A program made the translations under genes and the position numbers. This document shows positions 45,216-54,368 of a stretch of DNA of 64,000 bases, piece after piece. Positions within the stretch are counted from its first letter, which is position 1; every line of letters begins with the position of its first letter. Location: the NCBI GenBank assembly GCA_016717325.1, contig JADKFV010000018.1:1-64000 (forward strand), written 5' to 3'. The notes beneath the pieces were generated by a model. That model searched no databases. It worked only from the letters and a program-made list of their open reading frames with translations, and was not told the DNA's origin. This DNA is from Bacteroidota bacterium. Lineage in GTDB: Bacteria > Bacteroidota > Bacteroidia > AKYH767-A > OLB10.

Positions 45216-46700
45216 ATGAAAACAAAAATAGTCATATTGTTGCTTTTAATAAGCAAAACTATTTTGGCACAACAGGGCATCAGCAATAACTGGATAATGG
45301 GTTACCAAGCTATTTTTGGAAACGGACATTCTGCATTAAATTTTTATAACGGCAATGTGCAAGTGAGTAAAGACAGTCTTCCAATGGATTTTCGCCACAC
45401 CCACGCTAATATAAGCGATAGCGCAGGCAATTTACTTTTTTATACCAATGGCTATTACATTGCCGATGCCACTAACGATACAATGGATAATGGCAGTGGT
45501 ATAAATCCCGGGGCGTATGCAAATTTTGTGCCTGATGGTTTTTTAATACCGCAAGCTGCACTTATCATTCCAAAGCCAAATTCGAATTCTATATATTATT
45601 TGTTTCATAATACTGCGGATGCATATCCAATAATACCTAACAATAGCACCTCTTATAAATTTTATGTTTCGACTATTGATATGAGCTTAAATGGAGGTTT
45701 GGGTTCGGTTATTAGCAAAAATCAAGTGTTAATAAATGACAGTATGAACGTGGGAAAAATTTCTGCATGTAAGCATGGTAATGGCCGCGATTGGTGGATA
45801 GTTATACATCGCGTAAATTCGAATAAGTTTATCAAATTTCTGGTTACTCCTTACAGTTTAGATGGACCCTATTTTCAAAACATTGGTTCATATAGAATGG
45901 ACGATGCAGGTCAGGCCAAATTTTCACCTGACGGAACACGATATGCGTATTTCCATTATCGGTCAAACTCTGATTTAGACGTATTCGATTTCGACCGCTG
46001 CACAGGCACATTGAGCAATTGGCGTAACGATACCTTGCCGTTTGAGTTTGGCAACGTAGGTTGTGCGTTTTCGTCAAATTCGCAAATGCTGTATGTTGGT
46101 AATATTCTAAATATTTACCAATATAACTTATCAAACAACAATCTACTCGCCACGCGCAATATTGTAGCAGAGTGGGATAGTTTTAAATACAATGGTGTAT
46201 TTGCAACATTACTATGTTTACCTGAACTTGCTCCCGATGGTAAAATATACCTAACTACTGGTAATAGCTCGGCTGTAATGCATACAATAAATAACCCCGA
46301 TGTATATGGCATGGGTTGCAATGTTGCTCAGCATAGTTTGCAATTGCCATCGGTTTACTTTAATACTTTGCCTAATCATCCAAATTATTTTCTTGGGCCG
46401 GCACTGGGTAATCCGTGTAATAATCTCGGCCTCCTCAACCCCTCCAAAGGAGGGGCGAAGAAAATACGATGCTTCAATAATCCTACCCACGATAAATTTA
46501 CATTGTGGTTTCCGGTTGATAAGGATGTGGGTGGGTTGGAGATTTATGATGTTAACGGTGAGTGTATACGTAGGGAGTATGTGGCTCAATGGAGTCAGTA
46601 TAAGGTGGTGGATATATCTATGTTTAGTGGTGGGGTTTATTTTTGTAAGATGGTTTGGCCTTCGGGAGAAGGGAGTGTGAAGGTTGTTCGGTTGGAGTAA
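45216..46700 (+). CDS. T9SS-sorted propeller-like protein, cassette copy B
   Basis: A 494-residue paralogue of the gene at 43106: signal peptide ending TILAQ, propeller-like domain with GQAKFSPDGTRYAYF and ELAPDGKIYLTTG, repeat-encoded linker LGLLNPSKGGAKK, and type A sorting domain. Segments such as ADATNDTMDNGSGINPGAYA are shared word for word with copy A, while the region ~150-330 has diverged, so identity is a mosaic. G-rich codon use in the last 200 bases is shared with copy A. Presumably exported to the surface; role unknown. Confidence 0.85.
   Translation: MKTKIVILLLLISKTILAQQGISNNWIMGYQAIFGNGHSALNFYNGNVQVSKDSLPMDFRHTHANISDSAGNLLFYTNGYYIADATNDTMDNGSGINPGAYANFVPDGFLIPQAALIIPKPNSNSIYYLFHNTADAYPIIPNNSTSYKFYVSTIDMSLNGGLGSVISKNQVLINDSMNVGKISACKHGNGRDWWIVIHRVNSNKFIKFLVTPYSLDGPYFQNIGSYRMDDAGQAKFSPDGTRYAYFHYRSNSDLDVFDFDRCTGTLSNWRNDTLPFEFGNVGCAFSSNSQMLYVGNILNIYQYNLSNNNLLATRNIVAEWDSFKYNGVFATLLCLPELAPDGKIYLTTGNSSAVMHTINNPDVYGMGCNVAQHSLQLPSVYFNTLPNHPNYFLGPALGNPCNNLGLLNPSKGGAKKIRCFNNPTHDKFTLWFPVDKDVGGLEIYDVNGECIRREYVAQWSQYKVVDISMFSGGVYFCKMVWPSGEGSVKVVRLE
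46430..46459 (+). repeat. Palindromic repeat inside a coding region (copy B)
   Basis: The same in-frame element as at 44318-44347: CCCCTCC/GGAGGGG stem with an AAA loop at 46439-46455, with one change in the stem's flank (CTCCTCAACC) and GGGCGAAG in place of GGGCTAAG. Confidence 0.82.
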
Positions 46701-46900
46701 ATGCAATGCACCCCTAAATCCACCACAGGGGGACTTGCCAATGCTCGGCTTGGATTTTTGTGAATATTTGATTTTTTAATTGAATAAAATTTGAAAACTA
46801 ATACTAAATGATAAGAAAAACCCAGCGCAGTAAAAATAAACCTCTTAAGGGAGCTTGCACCGACCGAAGTGTCAGTGTTTGGGGTGTATTTTGCTACCGG

Positions 46901-47028
46901 AAGCGTCCGCACTTGTGGTTGCATATTTGTCCATAATGAATAATATAATTTTATCCTTGAATACTTTTAAACAATCTGAATGAATGAACAATGCAAAACC
47001 ATTGCACGAGCCACAAGCGTGGACGCTT
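46901..47028. repeat. Inverted repeat, 18-base arms
   Basis: AAGCGTCCGCACTTGTGG (46901-46918) pairs with CCACAAGCGTGGACGCTT (47011-47028) at 15 of 18 positions, about 92 bases apart. The right arm is also an internal hairpin (AAGCGT/ACGCTT). Flanking bases (CTACCGG left; GAGGGAGCGTAG right) suggest two inverted copies of one scattered repeat. Confidence 0.65.
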
Positions 47029-47232
47029 GAGGGAGCGTAGCTTACCAAATTCGAAAATTGAGCCTTGAAGTTTTATAAAAATAACTATTTCCATTGTTTA
47101 TTTTTAGACTTTAAAATCCTTATTAATTTTAGGATAATTTTCTACATCTTTTACAAATAAACGCATTTAAAAAACCTATCAACACATCGTTGATAACTCT
47201 ATGCTTTTTGTTGAATTTACTATGTAATAATG

Positions 47233-47264
47233 TTTGCTATAACCATGCTAAAATATTACTTTCG
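47233..47264 (+). promoter_or_regulatory. Candidate gyrA promoter
   Basis: TTTG (47233-47236) is 20 bases upstream of TACTTTCG (47257-47264), close to the Bacteroidota TTTG-N19-TAnnTTTG layout with the last box off by one base. It leaves a leader of roughly 45 bases to the gyrA ATG. Confidence 0.42.
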
Positions 47265-47316
47265 CGTGCATTTTTAAATTTCCTGCACACACAAATTATT
47301 CACACAAAAAAGATAG

Positions 47317-49932
47317 ATGGAACCGCAAAACGATCGGATTATTAAAGTAAACATTGAGGAAGAAATGAAAACCGCCTACATCGATTATTCGATGTCGGTA
47401 ATTGTGAGCCGTGCCTTGCCCGATGTAAGAGATGGATTGAAGCCTGTGCACCGTAGGGTGCTTTATGGAATGCTCGATTTGGGCGTATATTCTAACAGGG
47501 CTTACAAGAAATCGGCACGTATTGTAGGTGAGGTTTTAGGAAAATATCACCCACATGGCGATACCTCTGTATACGATGCAATGGTGCGTATGGCTCAGGA
47601 CTGGAGTTTACGCTACACTTTAGTAGATGGGCAAGGAAACTATGGCAGTATGGATGGTGACCCACCGGCTGCTATGCGTTACACCGAAGCAAGGTTGAAA
47701 AAACTTGCCGAAGAAATGCTCCACGATATTGATAAAGACACAGTAGATTTCAGACCCAACTTTGACGATACCCTAAAAGAGCCTTCGGTATTACCATCGC
47801 GAATTCCTAACTTGCTTGTAAATGGCGCATCGGGTATTGCAGTGGGTATGGCTACAAACATGGCCCCGCACAACCTTACCGAAGTACTCAACGGAATAGT
47901 TGCCTATATTGATGATAAAGAAATTACCATTGAGGAATTGATGAAACACATTATTGCACCCGATTTTCCAACCGGAGGCATTATATATGGCTACAGTGGT
48001 GTGAAAGATGCATTTTTAACCGGCCGCGGCCGTGTTGTTATTCGCTCACGTGCCGTTATCGAAACTTATAAAGACAATCGTGAACGGATTGTAATTACCG
48101 AAGTACCATACCAAACTAATACGGCTGTACTTCAGGAAAAAATTGCTGACCTCATTAACGAGAAAAAGATTGAAGGCATTTCGGCCATGCGTGACGAAAG
48201 TAACCGCGAAGGAACACGTATCGTTTTCGAAGTGAAGCGCGATGCAATGGCAAATGTGGTATTGAATAATCTTTACAAATATTCGGGCTTACAAACTTCG
48301 TTTAGTGTAAATAACATTGCCCTTGTTAATGGCCGCCCAATGATGTTGAATCTAAAAGACATGATTGTGCATTATGTGGCACACAGGCACGAAGTATTGA
48401 TTCGTAAATCGAAATACGAGCTTGCCGAAGCCCAAAAACGTGCTCATATTCTTGAAGGTTTATTAATTGCCTTAGACCATCTTGACGAAGTAATTGCACT
48501 TATACGCGCATCGCAAACACCAAATGAAGCTCAGTCAGGATTAATGGAGCGTTTTGCATTGAGCGAAATTCAATCCAAAGCCATCCTCGAAATGCGTTTG
48601 CAACGTTTAACCGGATTGGAGCGTGATAAGATTAAAGAAGAGTATGCCGAGATTATGAAGCAAATAGAATACTTGCAGGAAGTGCTGGGAGACGAAGGTT
48701 TGAGAATGAAAATACTCCGTGGCGAAATGGTAGAAATGCGCGACAAATATGGTGATGAGCGCAGAACTGAAGTAGTATTGGCCGGTGACGATATTTCGAT
48801 GGAAGATATGATAGCGGATGAAGCCGTTGTAATTACTATATCCCATTTAGGTTACATAAAAAGAACACTACTTACCGAATATAGAACGCAATCGCGCGGT
48901 GGACGTGGTTCGAAAGGCAGTACAGTGCGTGACGAAGACTTTGTAGAACATATTTTTGTGGCTACCAATCACAACTACATTATTTTGTTCAGCGAAAAAG
49001 GGCAATGCTATTGGTTGCGTGCATACGAAATTCCCGAAGGAGCAAAATCGACAAAAGGCCGTGCAATACAAAACCTGATAAATATAGAGGCAGGCGATAA
49101 GATAAAGGCATTCATCAACGCTTCGAATTTGAAGGATGAAGAATACCTCAACAACAACTATATAATAATGGCCACAAAGCAAGGCATTATTAAAAAGACA
49201 TCGCTCGAAGCCTATTCACGTCCACGTGCCAATGGTATAAATGCAATAAACATTACCGAAGGTGACGAGTTGCTCGAAGCAAAATTGACTAATGGCAGTA
49301 ATGAAATCATACTTGCAACCGAATCGGGTAGGGCCATTCGTTTTAATGAATCGGCCGTGCGTGCTGTAGGTCGCAACTCTATTGGGGTGACTGGTGTAAG
49401 AATGTCGGACGATAAAGATGTGGTTATTGGAATGATTTGTATTCGCGATACAGAAAAAGAAACAGTGTTGGTAGTATCGGAAAACGGGTATGGAAAACGT
49501 ACGGATATTGAAGACTACAGGGTAACAAACCGTGGCGGTAAAGGAGTAAAGACCATGAATATTACCGACAAAACAGGAAAGTTAGTTTCTATAAAATCGG
49601 TTACAGAAGACAACGACTTGATGATTATAAATAAATCAGGTGTTACCATTCGCATTCCGGTAAGTGCTTTGCGCGTAATGGGCCGTGCAACACAAGGGGT
49701 AAGGCTTATTAAACTGGATGAGGGCGATAGCATTGCATCGGTTTGTAAAACAGATAAGGACGAAATAGATGAGGTGGTAGTGAATGAAAACGAGGCAGGC
49801 ACAGCTATTGATATTACAGGTGAAGTATTGACTGGAGATACCGATGCAGGTTCAAATGGATTCGAAGAATTAAAAGATGATGTCACAGAAAATGGTGCAG
49901 AAAGTAAACCAACGGAGCCTGATACTGAGTAG
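47317..49932 (+). CDS. gyrA: DNA gyrase subunit A
   Basis: An 871-residue type II topoisomerase subunit that, with GyrB, introduces negative supercoils using ATP. The breakage-rejoining core is standard: catalytic Tyr122 in AAMRYTE, and the quinolone region HPHGDTSVYD with Thr83 and Asp87 (E. coli numbering applies directly; E. coli has Ser83. Thr occurs in wild-type gyrases elsewhere, so this is not evidence of resistance). The C-terminal domain has a GyrA-box-like QSRGGRGSKG (~525), supporting gyrase over ParC, and six pinwheel blades (GYIKRTLL, GIIKKTSL, GRAIRFNESAVR, GYGKRTDIEDYR and others). The tail ~830-871 is acidic. It is transcribed alone or with the TPR gene 60 bases downstream. 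Confidence 0.97.
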   Translation: MEPQNDRIIKVNIEEEMKTAYIDYSMSVIVSRALPDVRDGLKPVHRRVLYGMLDLGVYSNRAYKKSARIVGEVLGKYHPHGDTSVYDAMVRMAQDWSLRYTLVDGQGNYGSMDGDPPAAMRYTEARLKKLAEEMLHDIDKDTVDFRPNFDDTLKEPSVLPSRIPNLLVNGASGIAVGMATNMAPHNLTEVLNGIVAYIDDKEITIEELMKHIIAPDFPTGGIIYGYSGVKDAFLTGRGRVVIRSRAVIETYKDNRERIVITEVPYQTNTAVLQEKIADLINEKKIEGISAMRDESNREGTRIVFEVKRDAMANVVLNNLYKYSGLQTSFSVNNIALVNGRPMMLNLKDMIVHYVAHRHEVLIRKSKYELAEAQKRAHILEGLLIALDHLDEVIALIRASQTPNEAQSGLMERFALSEIQSKAILEMRLQRLTGLERDKIKEEYAEIMKQIEYLQEVLGDEGLRMKILRGEMVEMRDKYGDERRTEVVLAGDDISMEDMIADEAVVITISHLGYIKRTLLTEYRTQSRGGRGSKGSTVRDEDFVEHIFVATNHNYIILFSEKGQCYWLRAYEIPEGAKSTKGRAIQNLINIEAGDKIKAFINASNLKDEEYLNNNYIIMATKQGIIKKTSLEAYSRPRANGINAINITEGDELLEAKLTNGSNEIILATESGRAIRFNESAVRAVGRNSIGVTGVRMSDDKDVVIGMICIRDTEKETVLVVSENGYGKRTDIEDYRVTNRGGKGVKTMNITDKTGKLVSIKSVTEDNDLMIINKSGVTIRIPVSALRVMGRATQGVRLIKLDEGDSIASVCKTDKDEIDEVVVNENEAGTAIDITGEVLTGDTDAGSNGFEELKDDVTENGAESKPTEPDTE

Positions 49933-49992
49933 TATTATGTTAAATAGAAATTTGATATTTTAATTTATATATTTTAATTTAAGTAATTGAAA

Positions 49993-51162
49993 ATGAGAAA
50001 ATTAAGTTTAGTAATCTTGAGTGTTGCATTGGTAATGAATTTGCATGCTCAAAAAGCAAAAGTGGTAACAGCTTACAATTATTATAACTACAAAGAGTTT
50101 GATAAAGCCAAAGCTGCCATCGATGAAGCATCGGTAAATGAGCAAAGTTCGGGCATGGAAAAAACCTGGTACTACCGCGGTATGATTTATTTGGCCATTG
50201 CAGGCGATGCCAAGTTTAAGGCCGCTACGCCAAATGCCCTTGAGGAAGCTTCAAAATCCTACAACAAAATTTTGGAATTAAATCCAAAATCGGAGTATAA
50301 AAAGGATGCCGAACAGGCACTTGTTTCTATCAAAGCGCTTGTATTCAACGAAGGCCTCGATGCCTATAATGCCAAGGATTATAACCTTGCTTTATCGCGT
50401 TTCGAATGGGCATCGCAACTTAGTCCGGGTGATACTAATATTCTTACTAACTGTGCTGTATCTGCACAAAGTGCCGGCAATACACCAGTGGCCATAAAAT
50501 ATTACGAGCGTTTAATAGAAAGCAATACATTGGATGTTCGCACTTATAATTCCCTTATCAATCTATACAAAAAGGATGGCCAAATGGACAAAGCCTCTGC
50601 ATTGTTAAAAAAAGGAGTTGAGAAGTTCCCAAATGATGAAGGCTTAAGGGTTATGAAAATAAACGAAGCTTTGGAAAAAGGTGATGTCGAAAAATCGATA
50701 GATGAACTAAATGCAGCCATTGCAAAAGACCCTACCAATGCGGCTTTACACAGCACCATAGGTGTAATGTACGACAAAATGGCTACAAAAGCCAAAGAAA
50801 CCAAGTCGGGCAAACAAGCTGAATTCCTTGGAAAAGCAGAGGAAAGCTATAAGAAAGCAATAGAGTTAACGCCAGATAACTTCGATAGCAATTATAACCT
50901 TGGTGTGTTATATTTCAATCAGGGGGCGGAGTTTATTAACACTGCCAACGATTTGCCACCAAGCAAGACGAAAGAATATGATGCCATGATTGCAAAAGCC
51001 GATGCAAAGTTTAAAGCCGCACAACCTTATTTCGAAAAAGGGTATAGCCTAAAGGCCGATGATTTCAATTTACTTCAATCGCTTAAGCAACTTTATGTAC
51101 GTTTAAACCAAACCGAATCGGAAATGTATAAGAAGGTTATCAAAGCCTTAGAAAAGAAATAG
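49993..51162 (+). CDS. Secreted TPR-repeat protein
   Basis: A 389-residue exported protein: signal peptide MRKLSLVILSVALVMNLHAQ, then a TPR-like superhelix to the end (YNYYNYKEFDKAKAAIDEAS, NEGLDAYNAKDYNLALSRFEWA, NPVAIKYYERLIE-type repeats, AEESYKKAIELTPDNFDSNYNLGVLYFNQGA). TPRs mediate protein-protein contacts; such periplasmic or outer-membrane-facing TPR proteins are common in Bacteroidota, but the partner is unknown. The ATG at 49993 is used, since the TTG two codons upstream gives no better signal peptide. A terminator follows. Confidence 0.9.
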   Translation: MRKLSLVILSVALVMNLHAQKAKVVTAYNYYNYKEFDKAKAAIDEASVNEQSSGMEKTWYYRGMIYLAIAGDAKFKAATPNALEEASKSYNKILELNPKSEYKKDAEQALVSIKALVFNEGLDAYNAKDYNLALSRFEWASQLSPGDTNILTNCAVSAQSAGNTPVAIKYYERLIESNTLDVRTYNSLINLYKKDGQMDKASALLKKGVEKFPNDEGLRVMKINEALEKGDVEKSIDELNAAIAKDPTNAALHSTIGVMYDKMATKAKETKSGKQAEFLGKAEESYKKAIELTPDNFDSNYNLGVLYFNQGAEFINTANDLPPSKTKEYDAMIAKADAKFKAAQPYFEKGYSLKADDFNLLQSLKQLYVRLNQTESEMYKKVIKALEKK

Positions 51163-51174
51163 TCACTGGATATG

Positions 51175-51195
51175 AAGGGAGCGAAAGGCTCCCTT
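51175..51195 (+). terminator. Terminator after the TPR gene
   Basis: A perfect 8-bp stem (AAGGGAGC 51175-51182 with GCTCCCTT 51188-51195) and a GAAAG loop, 13 bases past the stop, followed by TATATT. The T tract is short. Confidence 0.75.
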
Positions 51196-51552
51196 TATAT
51201 TGCAAACTCTATTTAACATAATATTAATTATAGGACATCGGGTATTGCCAAAAATCCAGCATTTATAGGGCTTTGGTAACAACAACGGCTTCACACAGAT
51301 TAATATTTCAACCATCTACAGCATCACCCAGAAGTCAAAAAAACAAACTGAAATATCAATCCTAAAAAACTTAAACCTCAAAAGTCGGAATGTTTTCATT
51401 TCAAAGCTATATAATGCTACTACGGTAATATTGTGGCGCGATGCCTTTTTGCTTGCCAAATTTTATAATGACATCTAAGCTTATCTGAACATGATTCATC
51501 TTATCACCTTGAAAACAAATCTGCTTAAATAAGAAATTCTTTTTGGGGATTA
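51196..51552. other. Intergenic region, about 350 bases, no gene seen
   Basis: AT-rich sequence between the TPR terminator and the stop of the minus-strand coiled-coil gene. No ORF, repeat or promoter element could be supported. Confidence 0.5.
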
Positions 51553-52155
51553 TCAATTGGCCGATTTAGAAATTGCCTTAATTTGTTCCAAACCCAACTC
51601 CTTCATTTTAGCCGAAAAATCTGTGGTCTTTTTATCATTTTTAAACTCGGCCAAAACCAGTTTCATTTTGAGTAAACTTTCCAGTTCCATAATTCTGTTG
51701 TTTTGCTCTGTTAATGAACTGGCTTTTTGGTTCAATTCTGCTTTGTATTTTTCTACCAGTGCTGTTACTTCTGTGTTTATTTTTTCGCCCTCAGCTTTTA
51801 AATCCGGACTTTTTATATTGGCTGCCGTAGCCACAAAATCTGTAACTATTGAACTGAGTTCATTGTCAAGCGAAGTTTTCTGACTCATAATGCTGCTGTA
51901 TTGCTGTTGCAATGCGTTCAAATTTGCAGTTTGGTCTTTTGCTTTTGCATCATTTTCGAGGGCTTGCTGCAAATATTTATCAAAAGCACTACCATTTTTA
52001 CGATAATCATCGCCAATACTTGAAGTGAGTTCTTTTACGCTTGTTTGCAATTTGCGCGATTCGCTGTTGTTATTACCATTGGAGTATTTGATAATGCCAA
52101 ATCCCAGTATAGCTATACTGGCAACGGTGAAAATAATTTTTGTGTTCGATTTCAT
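51553..52155 (-). CDS. Membrane-anchored coiled-coil protein, function unknown
   Basis: A 200-residue protein. One hydrophobic N-terminal segment (~8-24, IIFTVASIAILGFGIIKY) acts as a signal anchor. The remainder is predicted almost entirely helical with heptad-like spacing (ALENDAKAKDQTANLNALQQQY, SSLTEQNNRIMELESLLKMKL), so it probably forms an extended dimer in the periplasm. No family is recognised with confidence; it recalls small periplasmic coiled-coil proteins. The gene is isolated, on the minus strand, with no close neighbour on the same strand. Confidence 0.7.
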   Translation of the reverse strand: MKSNTKIIFTVASIAILGFGIIKYSNGNNNSESRKLQTSVKELTSSIGDDYRKNGSAFDKYLQQALENDAKAKDQTANLNALQQQYSSIMSQKTSLDNELSSIVTDFVATAANIKSPDLKAEGEKINTEVTALVEKYKAELNQKASSLTEQNNRIMELESLLKMKLVLAEFKNDKKTTDFSAKMKELGLEQIKAISKSAN

Positions 52156-52393
52156 AATTTTATGTTTTTAAGTTCGACAAGTAAACATAATTGATGTTAC
52201 AATAACACAGGTTAGGCAAATAAGAATTAACAAAAAATTAGTGTGATTCGTTACAACAATGCTGAAAGCCAGGCAATAGGTTTTATGCATAATCAAAACT
52301 TAAGAAACATGCTTTAAAAAATGATGAGAAATTAAATAATTTTAGGCGTTCAAATGTGTATTATTTTCCATATTTGCGACCATTAAAAAACAT

Positions 52394-52921
52394 ATGGCAA
52401 AAACAGTAGACCTTCCGGCCTTTAAAAAATTAGCGGCACGCAAAAAGAAAATTTATACAAGTTTTTTACGTGGAGTACACAACCGAAAAAACCGCAATCA
52501 AATAGACAAAATGGCTTTGGAATTGCATACCGAAGCATTTGCAAAAATAGATTGCCTCGACTGTGGCAACTGTTGCAAAACCATGACTCCAACATATTTG
52601 CCCAGCGATATTAAACGCATAGCAAAGCACATGGGCATGACACCAAAAGCATATACCGAAAAATATACCTATGTGGATGATATTGGCGATGTGATGAACC
52701 GGAGCGTGCCATGTCATTTTTTGCTGCCCGATAATAAATGCTCTATCTATGAAATTCGTCCAGTGGATTGCCGCGGATTTCCACATACCAACAAAAAGAG
52801 TCGCCCGTTTGTACACTCGGCCAGTGTGAATAAAGAATTTTTTTGGCGCTGCCCGGCAGTTTTTCATATTGTAGATAATATTTACAATCGTGTGATTGAA
52901 GGCGGCAATAAACTCAAGTGA
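52394..52921 (+). CDS. YkgJ-type cysteine cluster protein
   Basis: A 175-residue cytoplasmic protein of the YkgJ / UPF0153 family: CLDCGNCCKTMTP (CxxCxxCC, ~55-67), later CHFLLPDNKCSIYEIRPVDCRGFPH (C..C....C..R..DC, ~98-122), and a final Cys in FFWRCPAV. The Cys pattern binds a metal or Fe-S cluster. It has been suggested to act in oxidative or lipid-A-related functions, but no activity is established. The start is the ATG 9 bases into the sequence after CATTAAAAAACAT; no closely spaced neighbour upstream. Confidence 0.87.
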   Translation: MAKTVDLPAFKKLAARKKKIYTSFLRGVHNRKNRNQIDKMALELHTEAFAKIDCLDCGNCCKTMTPTYLPSDIKRIAKHMGMTPKAYTEKYTYVDDIGDVMNRSVPCHFLLPDNKCSIYEIRPVDCRGFPHTNKKSRPFVHSASVNKEFFWRCPAVFHIVDNIYNRVIEGGNKLK

Positions 52922-53018
52922 TTTTTTTTTGTATGTTTTTTCGGGTTTTTAATATCATCCAAAATTTAATATCCTTTCTGTTTTTATAGCGTTATTTGAT
53001 ACATAAATATTTATTAAA

Positions 53019-54351
53019 ATGATAAAACGTCTTTTTGTTTTTACTTTTTTGTTGACAATAATTCAGTTTGCAAATGCACAGAATACCGTAACTATATCGT
53101 GCAAGTTTGCCATGGAATTTTGTTGACATTTTTGTAGAACCGGGCGATGATATGTCTTTTCAAATTGGAACCGTCTCGTTATCGAAATCGATAGTGATGC
53201 AGGGAACGGGTGCTGCAAATAATATTTTCTACCGCGAATTTATGCGCAAATTTTATTCATCGTATAATAAGGATGCTATAAAAGACATGATTTTGAATAC
53301 GCCTATTGATGCATATGAAATAGAAATTTACAAACAAAAATTGGCGCAGCAAGAATTTTTCGATAAGTATGAAAAGCAAAATGAACTCTCGCAAAATTTT
53401 AAAGCTTACATGGCGCAAACCATTAAGTACAACTATTTGAACAGGTTGCAATCGTTCCCAATCATATATGGCAATAACAACAAAGCCATGATAGTAACTC
53501 CCCTACCCGACCTTATGATTGAAAACGTAATCGATAAACTGGCGCAAAACGATGATGCCTTGCCATGCGAATCGTATCGGCAATTTGTGTATTACTATGT
53601 AGTATATCAAACATCGAAGCTTAATAATTTTGCCAAGTTTACCGACCTCAGTACTTCCATGGAGCGCAAGTGTGCTTTTGCTTTCAATCATTTAAAGGAT
53701 AAAACTTTGAACTGGTACGTTGCCAAATTTTTGAATGATGAATGCGAAAAAGTTTCACCTGTGGTTGTAAAATCGGTTTACAAAAAATTGGATGAGCGGT
53801 ATGTGGCAAGTGAAGTTAACAATGTTATTCGTACAAAAGTTGAAACCCGTGCCGCTGCAAAAGAAGACATTGCAGCAAATAAAAAAACTGGAGCTATAGG
53901 TGCTACTCCTGCAACAGGACAAGGCAACGGGCCCAAAATAAAAGACCTCAAAGGAAATTATTTTACACTGGACGATTTTAAAGGCAAAGTAGTGTACATC
54001 GATTTTTGGGCTTCGTGGTGTGGTCCTTGTCGTGGGCAATTTCCTTATTCAAAAGAATTGCACCACAAGTTTACAAAAAAGCAATTGAAAGAAGTGGAAT
54101 TTTTGTATATTTCAATTGATAGCAAAGAAGATGCATGGAAAAAAGCTGTAGAGCAAATGCAACTGGAGCAACAAGGCAAAATGGGAATTGTGCCTGGCGA
54201 TTGGGGTTCGGAAATATGTAAGTACTTTCAAATAAACAGCATACCACGATATATGATAATGAATAAGAAAGGTGAGATAGTCGACTTCAACGCCAAGCGC
54301 CCGAGCGATGAACAAATATTCAACGACCTGATAAAAATATTGGCCGAATAA
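53019..54351 (+). CDS. Secreted thioredoxin-fold protein (TlpA-like; frameshifted)
   Basis: A 443-residue protein after correction. The ATG at 53019 opens a signal peptide (LFVFTFLLTIIQFANAQ), which then meets a stop (FCMEFC) in frame. Continuing from 53107 (LPWNFVDIFVEPGDD) gives a long domain (~30-265) and then a C-terminal thioredoxin domain (~280-443) with WCGPC in FWASWCGPCRGQ. One extra T at 53106-53108 explains the break, since without it ISCKLPWNFVDIF reads through. This site is the least certain of the eight, as no paralogue fixes the boundary. The protein probably reduces disulfides in periplasmic clients or helps cytochrome maturation. It precedes the AlkB-like gene by 17 bases. 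Confidence 0.8.
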
Positions 54352-54368
54352 TTGAACCGAAGAACCCA

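Larger units (their letters stand above)
46701..47316. other. Intergenic region with head of a third cassette copy
   Basis: 616 bases without a gene. An inverted palindromic repeat (about 46707-46737, CACCCCTAAATCCACCACAG then GGGGACTT) mirrors the cassette end. At 46808 the cassette head returns (ATGATAAGAAAAACCCAGCG) with a variant forward repeat up to 46892 (GTTTGGGGTGTATTTTGC), then the similarity stops. The rest holds the inverted repeat at 46901-47028 and a candidate gyrA promoter. Confidence 0.7.

Noticed and set aside
47397..47580. Quinolone resistance mutation in gyrA
   Set aside because: Thr at position 83 is found in wild-type gyrases of other species, and Asp87 is intact. No conclusion on resistance is possible.
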